A stretch of DNA of 51,324 bases from NCBI GenBank assembly GCA_003551645.1, contig PUND01000105.1:1-51324 (forward strand). Direction: 5' to 3'. Below, one piece after another: positions 27,207-35,089 of the stretch. How positions within the stretch are numbered: position 1 is the stretch's first letter; each line of letters starts with the position of its first letter. The position numbers were made by a program, and so were the translations under genes. Source of the stretch: Phycisphaerae bacterium. GTDB lineage: Bacteria; Planctomycetota; Phycisphaerae; SM23-33. The notes under the pieces were generated by a model. The model searched no databases and was not told the DNA's origin. It worked only from the letters and a program-made list of their open reading frames with translations.

Positions 27207-27270
27207 CGCTCAACTATTCAACGGCTTAACCGCTCAACGGTTCAACTGTTCAACGGTCCAACTGCTCCAC
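27207..27270 (-). repeat. Degenerate octamer tandem array, inverted relative to the one at 25597, overlapping a gene end
   Basis: Read on the plus strand: CGCTCAAC, TATTCAAC, GGCTTAAC, CGCTCAAC, GGTTCAAC, TGTTCAAC, GGTCCAAC, TGCTCCAC. On the minus strand each unit is GTTGANNN, the same core as the array at 25597-25668 in opposite orientation. The last units lie inside the 3' end of the B12/radical SAM gene, whose stop codon (27250-27252) is within the array. Confidence 0.85.
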
Positions 27271-28734
27271 CGCTTCGGTGTCCAGGGCGCCCCTTTCGGC
27301 GGCGACATGGAGGAACTGGTCTATCTCGCCCCGCCAACGGCGGAGCATGTCCCACGCGGTCTTGGCGCCGTTGACTATCTCGGCGACTTTGTCGGCAGGC
27401 GTCGCCGGCCGGGAGCCGATGGATCGCAAGGCCCGGCCGCTCCAGCCGCCGAAGCGGTAGAAACGCTTGTGGGAGTCGTAGAGCGCCTTCTGAAGCTCCA
27501 CAAAGCCAATGCGGGTGTTGTCGTACAGCACATGCGTGCCGTCGTAGTAATCCCAGTCGTCGGGGAAATCCGTGAACACCAGGTGCCGGCGCATCTTTTC
27601 CATCAGCGGCGTGCCGGGGAAAGGCGTAAGCGCACTTATCTGGATGGTCTCGATCCCGCACCGCAGCGCGAAATCCACGATATTATCCGCGGTGCGGCGA
27701 GTGTGCTCAGGCCCCATCACGAACATGCCGTGTATCCAGAAGCCGTGGTCGTGAAGCGCGGCGGTGTCGTCGCGCAGCCGCTGTGTAAGCGAGCCGCCGT
27801 CGCGATAGCCCTTGTGCCAGCCGCGGGCGGTGGCGTCGTCCACGGTTTCGTAGCCGATGTAGAGCATGTCGCCGCCGGCGCGGCGCATGGCCTTGAGCAG
27901 TTCGCGGTCCGGCCGGCCGCGAGAAGCCCCGGTGCGATGGAAGTCGGCGCGGACCTGGGCGTTGAAGGTCATCCGCATCGGCCTCATCAGCTCCAGCAGC
28001 TTGCGGGTCCGCTTCAGGTCGGCGGTGAAGTTGTCGTCGTAGAAGAACATCCGCCGGAAGCCCTGGTCGGCGTAGTGGCGAACGGTGCGTTCCACCCTCT
28101 CGGCGCTCTGGGCGCGTATCCTCCTGCCGAACAGGCGCGTCACGCAGCAGTAGGTGCACCCGTGCGGGCAGCCGCGGGAGGTCATCACCGGCAGCGGATA
28201 AAGCGCCCGTTTGCGGAAGGCGCTCAACAGCACGTCGAAGTCGCGGATGAGGAAATGGTTCGGCGTCGGCAGCGAGTCCAGGTCGGCCACCGGCTCGGCC
28301 TGGACGATGCCGGAGGTGATCTCGCCGCGGGCGATTTGCTCGATAACCGTCTCGCCCTCGCCGCGGACAACGACATCGCCGTGTTGCAGCGCCTCGTCGG
28401 CGCGGAAAGTGGCGTGGACGCCGCCAAACACTATGCGCACATCCGGGGCGTCCCGGCGGAGCCGGTCGGCCAGGGCGTAGCCGCGCCGGGCGGTCGGCGT
28501 CATGATGCTGATGCCGACCACATCAGCGGTGCAAAGCTCCTCGTACAGGTGTTTGTTGTTCTCCGCCGGTCCGGAGATATTCTCGTTGATGACGGCTGCG
28601 TCGTAGCCCTTCTCATCAAGCATAGTCGCCAGCGTCATCGGGCCCATCAGGGGCCAGCAGCTTATCCAGGAGTTAAGCGGCCGCTCGGGCCGGCCCTGCG
28701 GCTCGACTATACGTATCTTGCGCGAACCGATCAT
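27250..28734 (-). CDS. B12-binding/radical SAM protein
   Basis: A 494-residue protein from ATG 28734 (GAGGGAGA upstream). N-terminal cobalamin-binding-type domain: PLMGPMTLATMLDEKGYDAAVI, VVGISIMTPTARRGYALA, VRIVFGGVHATFRADEAL and VVVRGEGETV. Radical SAM site C189-x-x-x-C193-x-x-C196 in SRGCPHGCTYCCV, followed by RMFFYDDNF, MLYIGYETVDD and HGMFVMGPEHTRR. This is the architecture of B12-dependent radical SAM methyltransferases and Elp3-like relatives, and the reaction is unknown. The final residues (AVEQLDR) are encoded by the octamer repeat array, so the C terminus has either been created or replaced by repeat sequence. Confidence 0.88.
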   Translation of the reverse strand: MIGSRKIRIVEPQGRPERPLNSWISCWPLMGPMTLATMLDEKGYDAAVINENISGPAENNKHLYEELCTADVVGISIMTPTARRGYALADRLRRDAPDVRIVFGGVHATFRADEALQHGDVVVRGEGETVIEQIARGEITSGIVQAEPVADLDSLPTPNHFLIRDFDVLLSAFRKRALYPLPVMTSRGCPHGCTYCCVTRLFGRRIRAQSAERVERTVRHYADQGFRRMFFYDDNFTADLKRTRKLLELMRPMRMTFNAQVRADFHRTGASRGRPDRELLKAMRRAGGDMLYIGYETVDDATARGWHKGYRDGGSLTQRLRDDTAALHDHGFWIHGMFVMGPEHTRRTADNIVDFALRCGIETIQISALTPFPGTPLMEKMRRHLVFTDFPDDWDYYDGTHVLYDNTRIGFVELQKALYDSHKRFYRFGGWSGRALRSIGSRPATPADKVAEIVNGAKTAWDMLRRWRGEIDQFLHVAAERGALDTEAVEQLDR

Positions 28735-28804
28735 CGTATCTCCCTCGACCGCCCGCCGCCGGCGGGGATGCAATCGGCGGACGGGCGTGTTAAAGTATTC
28801 TTGT

Positions 28805-28872
28805 CCACATTATTAACAAAAGCTTTGCTTTCGCTCATAATGTGGCGTCAGGAAAGCACGCGCTTTCCTGAC
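28805..28872. repeat. Two adjacent perfect inverted repeats in a divergent promoter region
   Basis: CCACATTAT (28805-28813) pairs with ATAATGTGG (28837-28845), 9 bp, with a 23-base loop that contains AAAGCTTT. Immediately after, GTCAGGAAAGC (28847-28857), ACGC, GCTTTCCTGAC (28862-28872) is a perfect 11-bp stem with a 4-base loop. Confidence 0.8.
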
Positions 28873-28946
28873 GGCTTCGACTCGGCGCTTCGCGCCTCGC
28901 TCAGTACTTGCCCTGAGCGAAGGGCCGAAGGCCCGGAGTCGAAGCC
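28873..28946. repeat. Cloverleaf-like nested palindrome (perfect four-way junction)
   Basis: An 11-bp outer stem, GGCTTCGACTC (28873-28883) with GAGTCGAAGCC (28936-28946), encloses three hairpins end to end: GGCGC-TTC-GCGCC (28884-28896), TCGCTCAG-TACTTGCC-CTGAGCGA (28897-28920), and GGGCC-GAA-GGCCC (28922-28934). Only two bases outside the loops are unpaired. It sits between divergent genes, so it is not a terminator. It may be a dispersed repeat or regulatory structure. Confidence 0.85.
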
Positions 28947-28996
28947 CGAAGGGTGGTTTGCACCCAGGCCACTAAGCTAACCGGAAGGAGCGTATC

Positions 28997-30898
28997 GTGC
29001 GAGATTTTCTCGGCATTCTAGTCATGGTCATATCGGCGACGGTGTTGTGCGGCCGGGCGGCAGGCGACTTCGAGCCGCTGGACCCCCACCAGACCGACCA
29101 CCCGGCCGTCGATGACGCACCGGCCGCAAGTCCCCTGACATACGACGACGAAGACGGTTTCCGACGCCGTGCGGACCGGACCATGCGCGAGCTGGCGACC
29201 GTTGACCTGGGCACCTACCGCAGGGGCTATTTCGCGGGCGGAGACCCGGGCAAGTACCTTCCGCTGCATGCCATGGCCCGGCTGCTGCTGGACGCCGACG
29301 ACGAACAGGCACACCACTATCTCAACGACGACAGGTCCCCCACCGAGCACTACCACTTCGCCGCGGTCAATTGGGCGCGGCTGATACCGCTGTTCGGTGA
29401 CGCGCTTACGACGCGTACCATGAGGCGATTCGCCGACAACGCAAGCAACCGCAACACCTATATCTCCACCGGCGGCAGGGGCACCGAGAACCACCACGTG
29501 ATGCAGCTTACCGCCGGCGTGGTGCTGCCCGATTACCTCGAAACCAACCGCTTCGCCGCGGCCAATATCGACGTCGCAAGGGAACGTGCGAAGGACTGGC
29601 TCCGCTGGTACGTCCGCAAACTCTATCACTACGGACAGAGCGAGTGGGATTCGTCGACATATATGGCCTTCAACATCAACGGACTGCTGAACATCTACGA
29701 CTTCTCCCACGACCCCGAGTCGCGCCTGCTGGCCCGGGCGGCGCTGGACTGGTACGCCACGGCCGGGGCGCTGAAGTACGTCAACGGGATGCACTCCGGG
29801 CCTAAGGAGCGCGGCTGGACCGAAAGGGCGTTCCAGAGCTACGGCGACCAGACCTTATGGCTGTGGTGGGGCTCGACCGGCGAGCCGGAAGATGACACAC
29901 TCAGAGGCGCGCGGTACGCCATGCACGCGATTACCTCCTCGTACAGGCCCAACAGGGTCATATCCAACATCGCGCGGCGGAACATCGAGCCGCTTCCGGC
30001 GGAATATCGAAACGCAAAGCCAAACTATTGGCACGGACTGGACAAGCCGCCCAAGGACCCGGTGAAGAACGTTTCACAGGAATCGCTCTACATCACCGAG
30101 CACTACACGCTGGGGACCATGTGGTGGTCCGAGGACGTCTGCACGCAATTGCTGCGGATGCAGCTCGGGGCGAAGACAGAAGACGGCGCGATCGGCTTCA
30201 CGGGCAGCGCTCCGGGAACCTACAACGACCAGAGGCGTTACAAGGCCGGCCAGGGAACGCACATCATGCGCCCAAGCATGCAGGTGGACCCGCGGACCGT
30301 CGCAACCTACGTGCAATACAGTCAGGTGGGACCGACGGTTATATGCATGGCCGCCTTCGGGTCGCGGGCGGTCGATAGGTTCACCTACTTCTCCACGCCG
30401 GTGGAGTTCATACAGTTCGGCCATTGGCGGGCTGCCCGCGCCGGCGAGACGTTCGTCGGCGTGCTGCCGCTGACAGAGACTGTCGAAGAGAGAACGCTCG
30501 GGGACCTCGACGCCATGGTTTTTCCGGGCGACGAAAGCGGGTTCGTGCTCCAGACCGCCGACACCAACAGCTTTGGCTCACTGGCGGAGTTCGGCGCCGC
30601 CCTTGAGAAGCTCGATATAGACCTCAGTGACTGGGACGAGTCGATGAAGGTGGCCGTCGAGACCATGGACGGCCGGACCGTCACCATGCGATACCGCCGC
30701 AGCAGGGACCACGCCGACGTAAGCATCGACGGCGAACCGGTCAGCTACGAAAACTGGCGGGAATACGACGGCCCGCACGTCCGCCAGGCCGACGGCGTGC
30801 TGAAGGTCTTCGACGGAACCGACGGCTTTCTCATCGACTTCACGGGTGACATGCCCGTCTATAAGCCGTGGAACCCGGCCGACGGCGAAGACGACTAA
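28997..30898 (+). CDS. Secreted protein of unknown family, probable helical-toroid domain
   Basis: A 633-residue protein starting at GTG 28997, with AAGGAG upstream. Residues 1-23 are a signal peptide (FLGILVMVISATVLCGRAAG). The central part (about 60-440) is helix- and aromatic-rich: HYHFAAVNWARLIPLFGD, STGGRGTENHHVMQLTAGVV, YHYGQSEWDSSTYMAFNING, QTLWLWWGSTGEPEDD. This looks like the alpha/alpha toroid of polysaccharide lyases and related glycosidases. The C-terminal 180 residues are beta-rich (TVEERTLGDLDAMVFPGD; VAVETMDGRTVTMRYRRS). Toroid plus beta-sandwich is the layout of several lyase families, but I see no motif that fixes one. The neighbouring beta-helix lipoprotein and glucuronidase make polysaccharide degradation a fair guess. 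Confidence 0.75.
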   Translation: MRDFLGILVMVISATVLCGRAAGDFEPLDPHQTDHPAVDDAPAASPLTYDDEDGFRRRADRTMRELATVDLGTYRRGYFAGGDPGKYLPLHAMARLLLDADDEQAHHYLNDDRSPTEHYHFAAVNWARLIPLFGDALTTRTMRRFADNASNRNTYISTGGRGTENHHVMQLTAGVVLPDYLETNRFAAANIDVARERAKDWLRWYVRKLYHYGQSEWDSSTYMAFNINGLLNIYDFSHDPESRLLARAALDWYATAGALKYVNGMHSGPKERGWTERAFQSYGDQTLWLWWGSTGEPEDDTLRGARYAMHAITSSYRPNRVISNIARRNIEPLPAEYRNAKPNYWHGLDKPPKDPVKNVSQESLYITEHYTLGTMWWSEDVCTQLLRMQLGAKTEDGAIGFTGSAPGTYNDQRRYKAGQGTHIMRPSMQVDPRTVATYVQYSQVGPTVICMAAFGSRAVDRFTYFSTPVEFIQFGHWRAARAGETFVGVLPLTETVEERTLGDLDAMVFPGDESGFVLQTADTNSFGSLAEFGAALEKLDIDLSDWDESMKVAVETMDGRTVTMRYRRSRDHADVSIDGEPVSYENWREYDGPHVRQADGVLKVFDGTDGFLIDFTGDMPVYKPWNPADGEDD

Positions 30899-30954
30899 AT
30901 CACAAAGCCCACAAAGATTCGCGTCCTAACATGAGATGCCTAGAAGTTTCAATC

Positions 30955-30970
30955 ACCCCCTGACGGGGGT
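30955..30970. terminator. Hairpin between convergent genes
   Basis: ACCCCC, loop TGAC, GGGGGT, a perfect 6-bp stem 57 bases after the stop of the secreted protein gene. It is followed by TTCTGAGATATATATT on the plus strand. It is placed to end both converging transcripts. Confidence 0.6.
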
Positions 30971-31022
30971 TCTGAGATATATATTGGTGCACCTCCATAT
31001 CACGGGCTTGCTCCGGCCGGTT

Positions 31023-31928
31023 TCACCGCGTGATCGCATCGCGAAAAAGCTCCGCCGAGCATCGGCCGGACCAGAACTCGCTTGTAACCTGAAAGTAGCC
31101 GTAGGCCCCGCAGACCGCCCGGGCGTACAAGCTGTCCTTATCGCCGAGGCGACAACGGCTGAGTAACTCTTCGCCTTCAATCTCGCGGCCGTCGCGAAGC
31201 TCATCCAGCAGCGCGAGAATCGAATCCGACTCGTCAAAGAAGTTCACATCGACGATGGCCCGGCGATATATGCCCTCGTCCGGCTCCGTCAGCGCCTTGT
31301 GATATCGGCCGATGTCGATCGTGAACTCCTGAATCCGCTCGAACAGCCGGTCCAGCCAGCCATGGGGGTCCGAGAGGTCCGGCTTGAAGGTGTGGGCCGC
31401 GAGCAACGCCCGCTGGAACAGTACCCGGAACAGCCCTTCCACCTCCGCGGCATCCACCGGCGTGCCGTCGGGAACTTCGACCGCCGGCGACAGCGCATCG
31501 CCGCGGTACGGCTCTTTGTCCCCGGCCGCGTATATCCGCCGGAACAAGAACACGTCGTGATAGATGCTGATATCCTTTGGCTCGCAGCCCCCATCGGCCG
31601 ACTGGCTGCGGAAAATGGGCTTATAGATCCTATCGGCCGAGCGGTGTGCCATCGTGCCGAGGCAGAACGCCAGCTTCTCGGCATCGCGTGGGAGCGGCTC
31701 GTCGGCCCGGCCGCGCAGCTCCTCGATTACCGGGCCGGCGAAAAGCTCGCTCGCCCTCGTCACCGCGCCAAGGCGGCACTTGTCCTGGTGGTTCAGAAGC
31801 GATTCGCGAACAGCCCCGTGGATGCGCGGCGAGTTCAGCGAAAGCAACCGGGCGTCGTCGGCCACCGCAAGATGCGTTATCTGCTCGGACAAGTCTGTCT
31901 CCTTCCGGTCAGCGTTTTGACCGCTCAA
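31023..31928 (-). CDS. Helical cytoplasmic protein of unknown family
   Basis: A 301-residue protein with no signal peptide. It is mostly alpha-helical, with conserved-looking His/Asp clusters: RIHGAVRESLLNHQDKCRLG, FCLGTMAHRSADRIYKPIF, DISIYHDVFLFRRIY, AAHTFKPDLSDPHGWLDRL and FTIDIGRYHKAL. The H-x-x-x-D and H-D pairs spread through helices recall HD-like or zinc-dependent phospholipase C-like helical metal sites, but no motif is decisive. I do not recognise the family. It converges on the secreted protein gene. On its other side lies 350 bases without a supported gene. Confidence 0.65.
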   Translation of the reverse strand: MSGQNADRKETDLSEQITHLAVADDARLLSLNSPRIHGAVRESLLNHQDKCRLGAVTRASELFAGPVIEELRGRADEPLPRDAEKLAFCLGTMAHRSADRIYKPIFRSQSADGGCEPKDISIYHDVFLFRRIYAAGDKEPYRGDALSPAVEVPDGTPVDAAEVEGLFRVLFQRALLAAHTFKPDLSDPHGWLDRLFERIQEFTIDIGRYHKALTEPDEGIYRRAIVDVNFFDESDSILALLDELRDGREIEGEELLSRCRLGDKDSLYARAVCGAYGYFQVTSEFWSGRCSAELFRDAITR

Positions 31929-32279
31929 ACAGCGCGTTCACGGCCCTTCCGGGCCTCAACTGCCTGCTCACGCGTACCTCCGTGACAAAAGCGTAAACTG
32001 TCGTTCGGCACCGCCGAAAAGGCATTGTGAGCACGTTTACCACCCGCAACCCCACCTCTGCGAGTAACGCAGGCAGGCGGAACATACATGACCGCCGCAT
32101 CGCCCGCCATAGCCGGCATCACACCCGTCCAGCTTGACAATCACTGTTCGGCGGCGGCACAATGCGATCGGTCGGCTGAACGGCAGCCGGCGCCGTCGTC
32201 TCAAGGACAGGCGGCAAAAGCCGCCTTTTCGCATCGGTCCGGGAAAAACCGGGAACTCTTTCGGGAACGGAAACCAGAC
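31929..32279. other. Intergenic region, no gene seen
   Basis: A 351-base gap between divergent genes. A frame open toward the beta-helix gene has no coding character before its ATG at 32280. I see no RNA gene, clear promoter or repeat here. Confidence 0.5.
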
Positions 32280-33947
32280 ATGAAGACACTGATGTGCCTG
32301 CCGCTTATCGCGATCTTCACCATCGCCGGATGCGCTTCCGCCGTAGCCGACACGCCCGCGCCCACCGACAATCCGGTTCGGGCGCTCTATCCGGACGACA
32401 CCCCCGACTGGACCGATGAGCTGGCTTGGGAGACAGTGGTCAGCATCAACAATTATCCCGGCGAAAGCCCCGACGAGAAGTTCATCGCCGCCCGCGACGA
32501 CCTGATCGCCCGCGGCGGCGGGGTTATCTACTTTCCGGCCGGCACCTATGAATTCTCCGAGGACGTGGTCCTGGCCGACGGGATAGTAGTCCGCGGCGAA
32601 ACGCCCGCCCAGATCACCGACGCCCGCGAGGAGGATTACACCCTGGGCACGAAGTTCGTCTTCCCGCGATACGAGCCGAGCTTCGAGGGCGACGGCACGC
32701 CGCTGGACACCGCTTTCAGGAAGATAACCCTCGCCGATACCGAGACGGCCGACAACGTCGCGGTCGTCAACATCGACATTAACCGAGGACACATATACTT
32801 CCCCGACGGCCGGGACCACCAGACGGGCGTCAACCGGCTGTTGATGGGGAACATCCTGCGTAACACGGCCATCGCCGATGAATCCATACCCCGCCGCAGC
32901 ATCGGCCAGCACGGCTGGCAGCGGTGGACGCACCGCCACCGAGCGGCGCTGCATGTCTACAGCGGCGAGAACCTGCTTATCGCCAACAACCGCCTGCCCG
33001 AGAGTGGCGACGAGAATTTCGAGCAGCCCGGCTACGTGATCGCCAGGAACACCTCAGGCGTGCAAGACCTGTCGTTCAACCCCGACGAACACGACCACGA
33101 GATAGTCGAGATGGAAAGCGGCATAGTCTTCGACTACGACAACCGTCCGGGCATCTACGCAAATGATTTCGCCATCGGCGCGCCCGGCGACGGACTGCCC
33201 AACGGCACTCCGGAGTCCCACCCCCACGGATTCCGCACCGGAACCATCATCCGAAACAACTACATCTTCGCCACCGGCCGATGCCCCATCGCCTTCGCGG
33301 GCGACGGAACGATAGCAGAGGGCAACGTGATACGCATACCGCCGGAGATATGGCGGCCGACGTGCAGGGGCTTCGAGGCCAGCGGACCCGGCAGCACCAA
33401 CGACAACCGGGGCATCCAGTGCCGCGGCTACCGCTGGACGGTGCGGGACAACGACATAGAGGTCCACTCCAACAGAACCTATGACAAGAAGCACTACATC
33501 TGCGACGGCGAGGGCATCATGCACGAGAACCACGTCAACTCCAAGGTTCTCGACAGCCGGATCATCAACAACACGCTGAACGCCTACATCTGCCTCTGGC
33601 GGGTGGAGGTGGACGGCCTGGAGATTCGCGGCAACACCGTGGACAAGGCCGATGCGGCCGTCATCGGGATAAGGCGTTCCATAGCCGTAAAGGGGCGCAA
33701 GCGTTTCGAAGGCCGACCGTACTGTCCGGTCCGGAACCTTACAATCGCGGACAACAGGGTCCGCAACGCGGCCATCTCGGTCATGGGCGAGGACCGCGGC
33801 AACATCGTCATTGAGAACAACGAATACCTCGGCGACGATCCCGGCGCGCTGGTCATCCAGAACGTCAGCCCGGAACGGCTGGAGGACAACCGGAACTTCA
33901 ACGTCTTCGAGTCCGAACAGGCAGCCGCGGAGGCCCAGTCGCGATAA
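32280..33947 (+). CDS. Right-handed beta-helix (pectate-lyase-superfamily) lipoprotein
   Basis: A 555-residue exported protein. ATG 32280 gives a clean lipoprotein signal (LIAIFTIAGC with the Cys near residue 18); the longer open frame upstream is not protein-like. After a short linker, ESPDEKFIAARDDLIARGG and GVIYFPAGTYEFSEDVVLAD are the classic N-terminal cap of pectate-lyase-3/glycosyl hydrolase 28-like beta-helices. Repeating N-N-x-I and G-N-x-I ladder turns follow up to residue 540 (LLIANNRL, IIRNNYIFATG, WTVRDNDIEVHSN, LEIRGNTVDKAD, IVIENNEYLG). Family members cleave or bind polysaccharides; the catalytic residues are not identified. Likely surface-attached. Confidence 0.82.
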   Translation: MKTLMCLPLIAIFTIAGCASAVADTPAPTDNPVRALYPDDTPDWTDELAWETVVSINNYPGESPDEKFIAARDDLIARGGGVIYFPAGTYEFSEDVVLADGIVVRGETPAQITDAREEDYTLGTKFVFPRYEPSFEGDGTPLDTAFRKITLADTETADNVAVVNIDINRGHIYFPDGRDHQTGVNRLLMGNILRNTAIADESIPRRSIGQHGWQRWTHRHRAALHVYSGENLLIANNRLPESGDENFEQPGYVIARNTSGVQDLSFNPDEHDHEIVEMESGIVFDYDNRPGIYANDFAIGAPGDGLPNGTPESHPHGFRTGTIIRNNYIFATGRCPIAFAGDGTIAEGNVIRIPPEIWRPTCRGFEASGPGSTNDNRGIQCRGYRWTVRDNDIEVHSNRTYDKKHYICDGEGIMHENHVNSKVLDSRIINNTLNAYICLWRVEVDGLEIRGNTVDKADAAVIGIRRSIAVKGRKRFEGRPYCPVRNLTIADNRVRNAAISVMGEDRGNIVIENNEYLGDDPGALVIQNVSPERLEDNRNFNVFESEQAAAEAQSR

Positions 33948-34027
33948 CAGCCGCTGGGGTCGCCGGCCGACTTTGGCCTCGCCGCCGTGGACGATTCGCT
34001 TCTGCGGTACACTGCGGCTGGCCACGG

Positions 34028-34033
34028 TATAAT
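34028..34033 (+). promoter_or_regulatory. Perfect -10 hexamer upstream of the DUF2179 protein gene
   Basis: TATAAT in otherwise GC-rich sequence, about 100 bases before ATG 34132. No good -35 is present at 16-18 bases, so this is a weak or activator-dependent candidate. Confidence 0.35.
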
Positions 34034-34131
34034 AGCGCCATTCAACTGCACCTGAACCGGTTGCGCCGATTTGGCCCAGGCCCGTCCCAGCCGAAACGGC
34101 ACAACCGCAACCCCTCCCAGGAGAGCCGCGA

Positions 34132-34716
34132 ATGACTACGCTGGTCGGATTCTTCCAAAGCACGTTCGGTGAGTTCTGGAGCGTCCTGCCGATTGCCGCG
34201 CTGATATTCCTTCTGCGGGTGCTGGACATGTCCGCCGACACGCTCCGCATCCTGTCGATGGTAAAGGGCCACAGAACCCGTGCCGCCCTGCTGGGCGTGT
34301 TCCAGGCAAGCGTGTTCATCTACGCCATCACCGAGGTCGTCCGCTCCCCGACGCACTGGATACCGATGGCCGGCTATGCGCTGGGCTTCGGCGTGGGCAC
34401 ATACATAGGAAGCACCATCGCCGAGTGGCTCTCTTCCAACCACGTGCTGCTGCGCGTACTGAGCAGGACTCACTCGGCCGAAATCACCGAACACCTGCGC
34501 GGCCGGGGATGCCGCGTTACCGTCGTGCAGGGCCAGGGCAAGGACGGGCCGGTACCGATTCTGTTCAGTGTGGTCAACAGGGACGTCGCGCACGAGGCGA
34601 TGGGCGTGATCCGCAAGATCGCCCCCCAGTCGTTCATCACCGTCGAACAGGTCGAACGAGCCGTGGGCGGCTACGTGCCCCGGCTGGCCGGCTGGCGACC
34701 GGCGGTTCGGAGATAA
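34132..34716 (+). CDS. UPF0316/DUF2179 membrane protein
   Basis: A 194-residue protein. The N-terminal half has three hydrophobic helices (about 17-33, 50-70, 78-97) with LRVLDMSADTLRILSMVKG, the DUF5698 pattern of UPF0316 proteins. The C-terminal soluble half (about 110-180: LRGRGCRVTVVQGQG, VLFSVVNRD-like segment, IAPQSFITVEQVERAVGG) matches the small alpha/beta DUF2179 domain. That domain is also found at the end of YitT-like membrane proteins and is thought to be a ligand-binding or regulatory module. GGAG precedes the ATG. Physiological role unknown. It lies 370 bases upstream of rex and is probably a separate unit. Confidence 0.85.
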   Translation: MTTLVGFFQSTFGEFWSVLPIAALIFLLRVLDMSADTLRILSMVKGHRTRAALLGVFQASVFIYAITEVVRSPTHWIPMAGYALGFGVGTYIGSTIAEWLSSNHVLLRVLSRTHSAEITEHLRGRGCRVTVVQGQGKDGPVPILFSVVNRDVAHEAMGVIRKIAPQSFITVEQVERAVGGYVPRLAGWRPAVRR

Positions 34717-34781
34717 TCAGGGCGACTTCCGCGACAGCAGGGTCTGGGTACGCCGCAGCGCTTCCGCCGCGGGGCACTAGG

Positions 34782-35018
34782 ATGGACCGCATCGAGATGG
34801 CTCTGCTGAAAGACGGCGACAAGACCGCCGTCGAGCTGATCGTCGCGGTGCGTCCCGGCCGGGAGGTACGCTTCGCCGAGGTAACGCCCCTGCAACCGGT
34901 GGTGGCGTTCCGAGGGACCACCCGTATAGCGGGGATTCCGAGGCCGACCGGGCGAAGACCGGCTCCGACGCTGGCTCTGGGCAGTGATTTTCCGGAAAAG
35001 TTTCAGATTGCCCCTTGA
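34782..35018 (+). CDS. Possible small protein (78 residues), unrecognised
   Basis: ATG 34782 opens a frame of 78 codons with high GC at third positions and a plausible amphipathic start (MDRIEMALLKDGDKTAVELI). The C-terminal half is Pro/Arg-rich and low in structure. The ribosome site is weak. Its stop codon overlaps the -35 box of the rex promoter. Real or chance cannot be settled by eye. Confidence 0.4.
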   Translation: MDRIEMALLKDGDKTAVELIVAVRPGREVRFAEVTPLQPVVAFRGTTRIAGIPRPTGRRPAPTLALGSDFPEKFQIAP

Positions 35019-35042
35019 CCGGCCGAGATTAAAAGCTATACT
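35015..35042 (+). promoter_or_regulatory. Predicted sigma70-type promoter of the rex-hydrogenase operon
   Basis: TTGACC (35015-35020), 16 bases, TATACT (35037-35042). Transcription would begin near 35049, inside the first Rex-box palindrome, giving a leader of about 40 bases to the GTG at 35090. Confidence 0.75.
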
Positions 35043-35074
35043 GTGAACGTCTTCACACTGTGCTATTATTCACA
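35042..35074 (+). promoter_or_regulatory. Two tandem Rex-box-like operators
   Basis: Box 1: TGTGAACGTCTTCACA (35042-35057), a perfect 6+6 palindrome with 4-base spacer matching the known Rex consensus TTGTGAAnnnnTTCACAA except at its outermost bases. Box 2: TGTGCTATTATTCACA (35059-35074), same spacing with two mismatched inner bases. The boxes are one base apart and overlap the -10 and start point, so binding should block transcription. Autoregulation by Rex, released at high NADH, is inferred. Confidence 0.8.
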
Positions 35075-35089
35075 GCCAAGGGCCGTGCG

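Noticed and set aside
28873-28946. tRNA gene, suggested by the 74-base cloverleaf
   Set aside because: No T-loop GTTCRANNC or D-loop consensus, no anticodon-loop pattern, and loops of 3, 8 and 3 bases do not fit tRNA.
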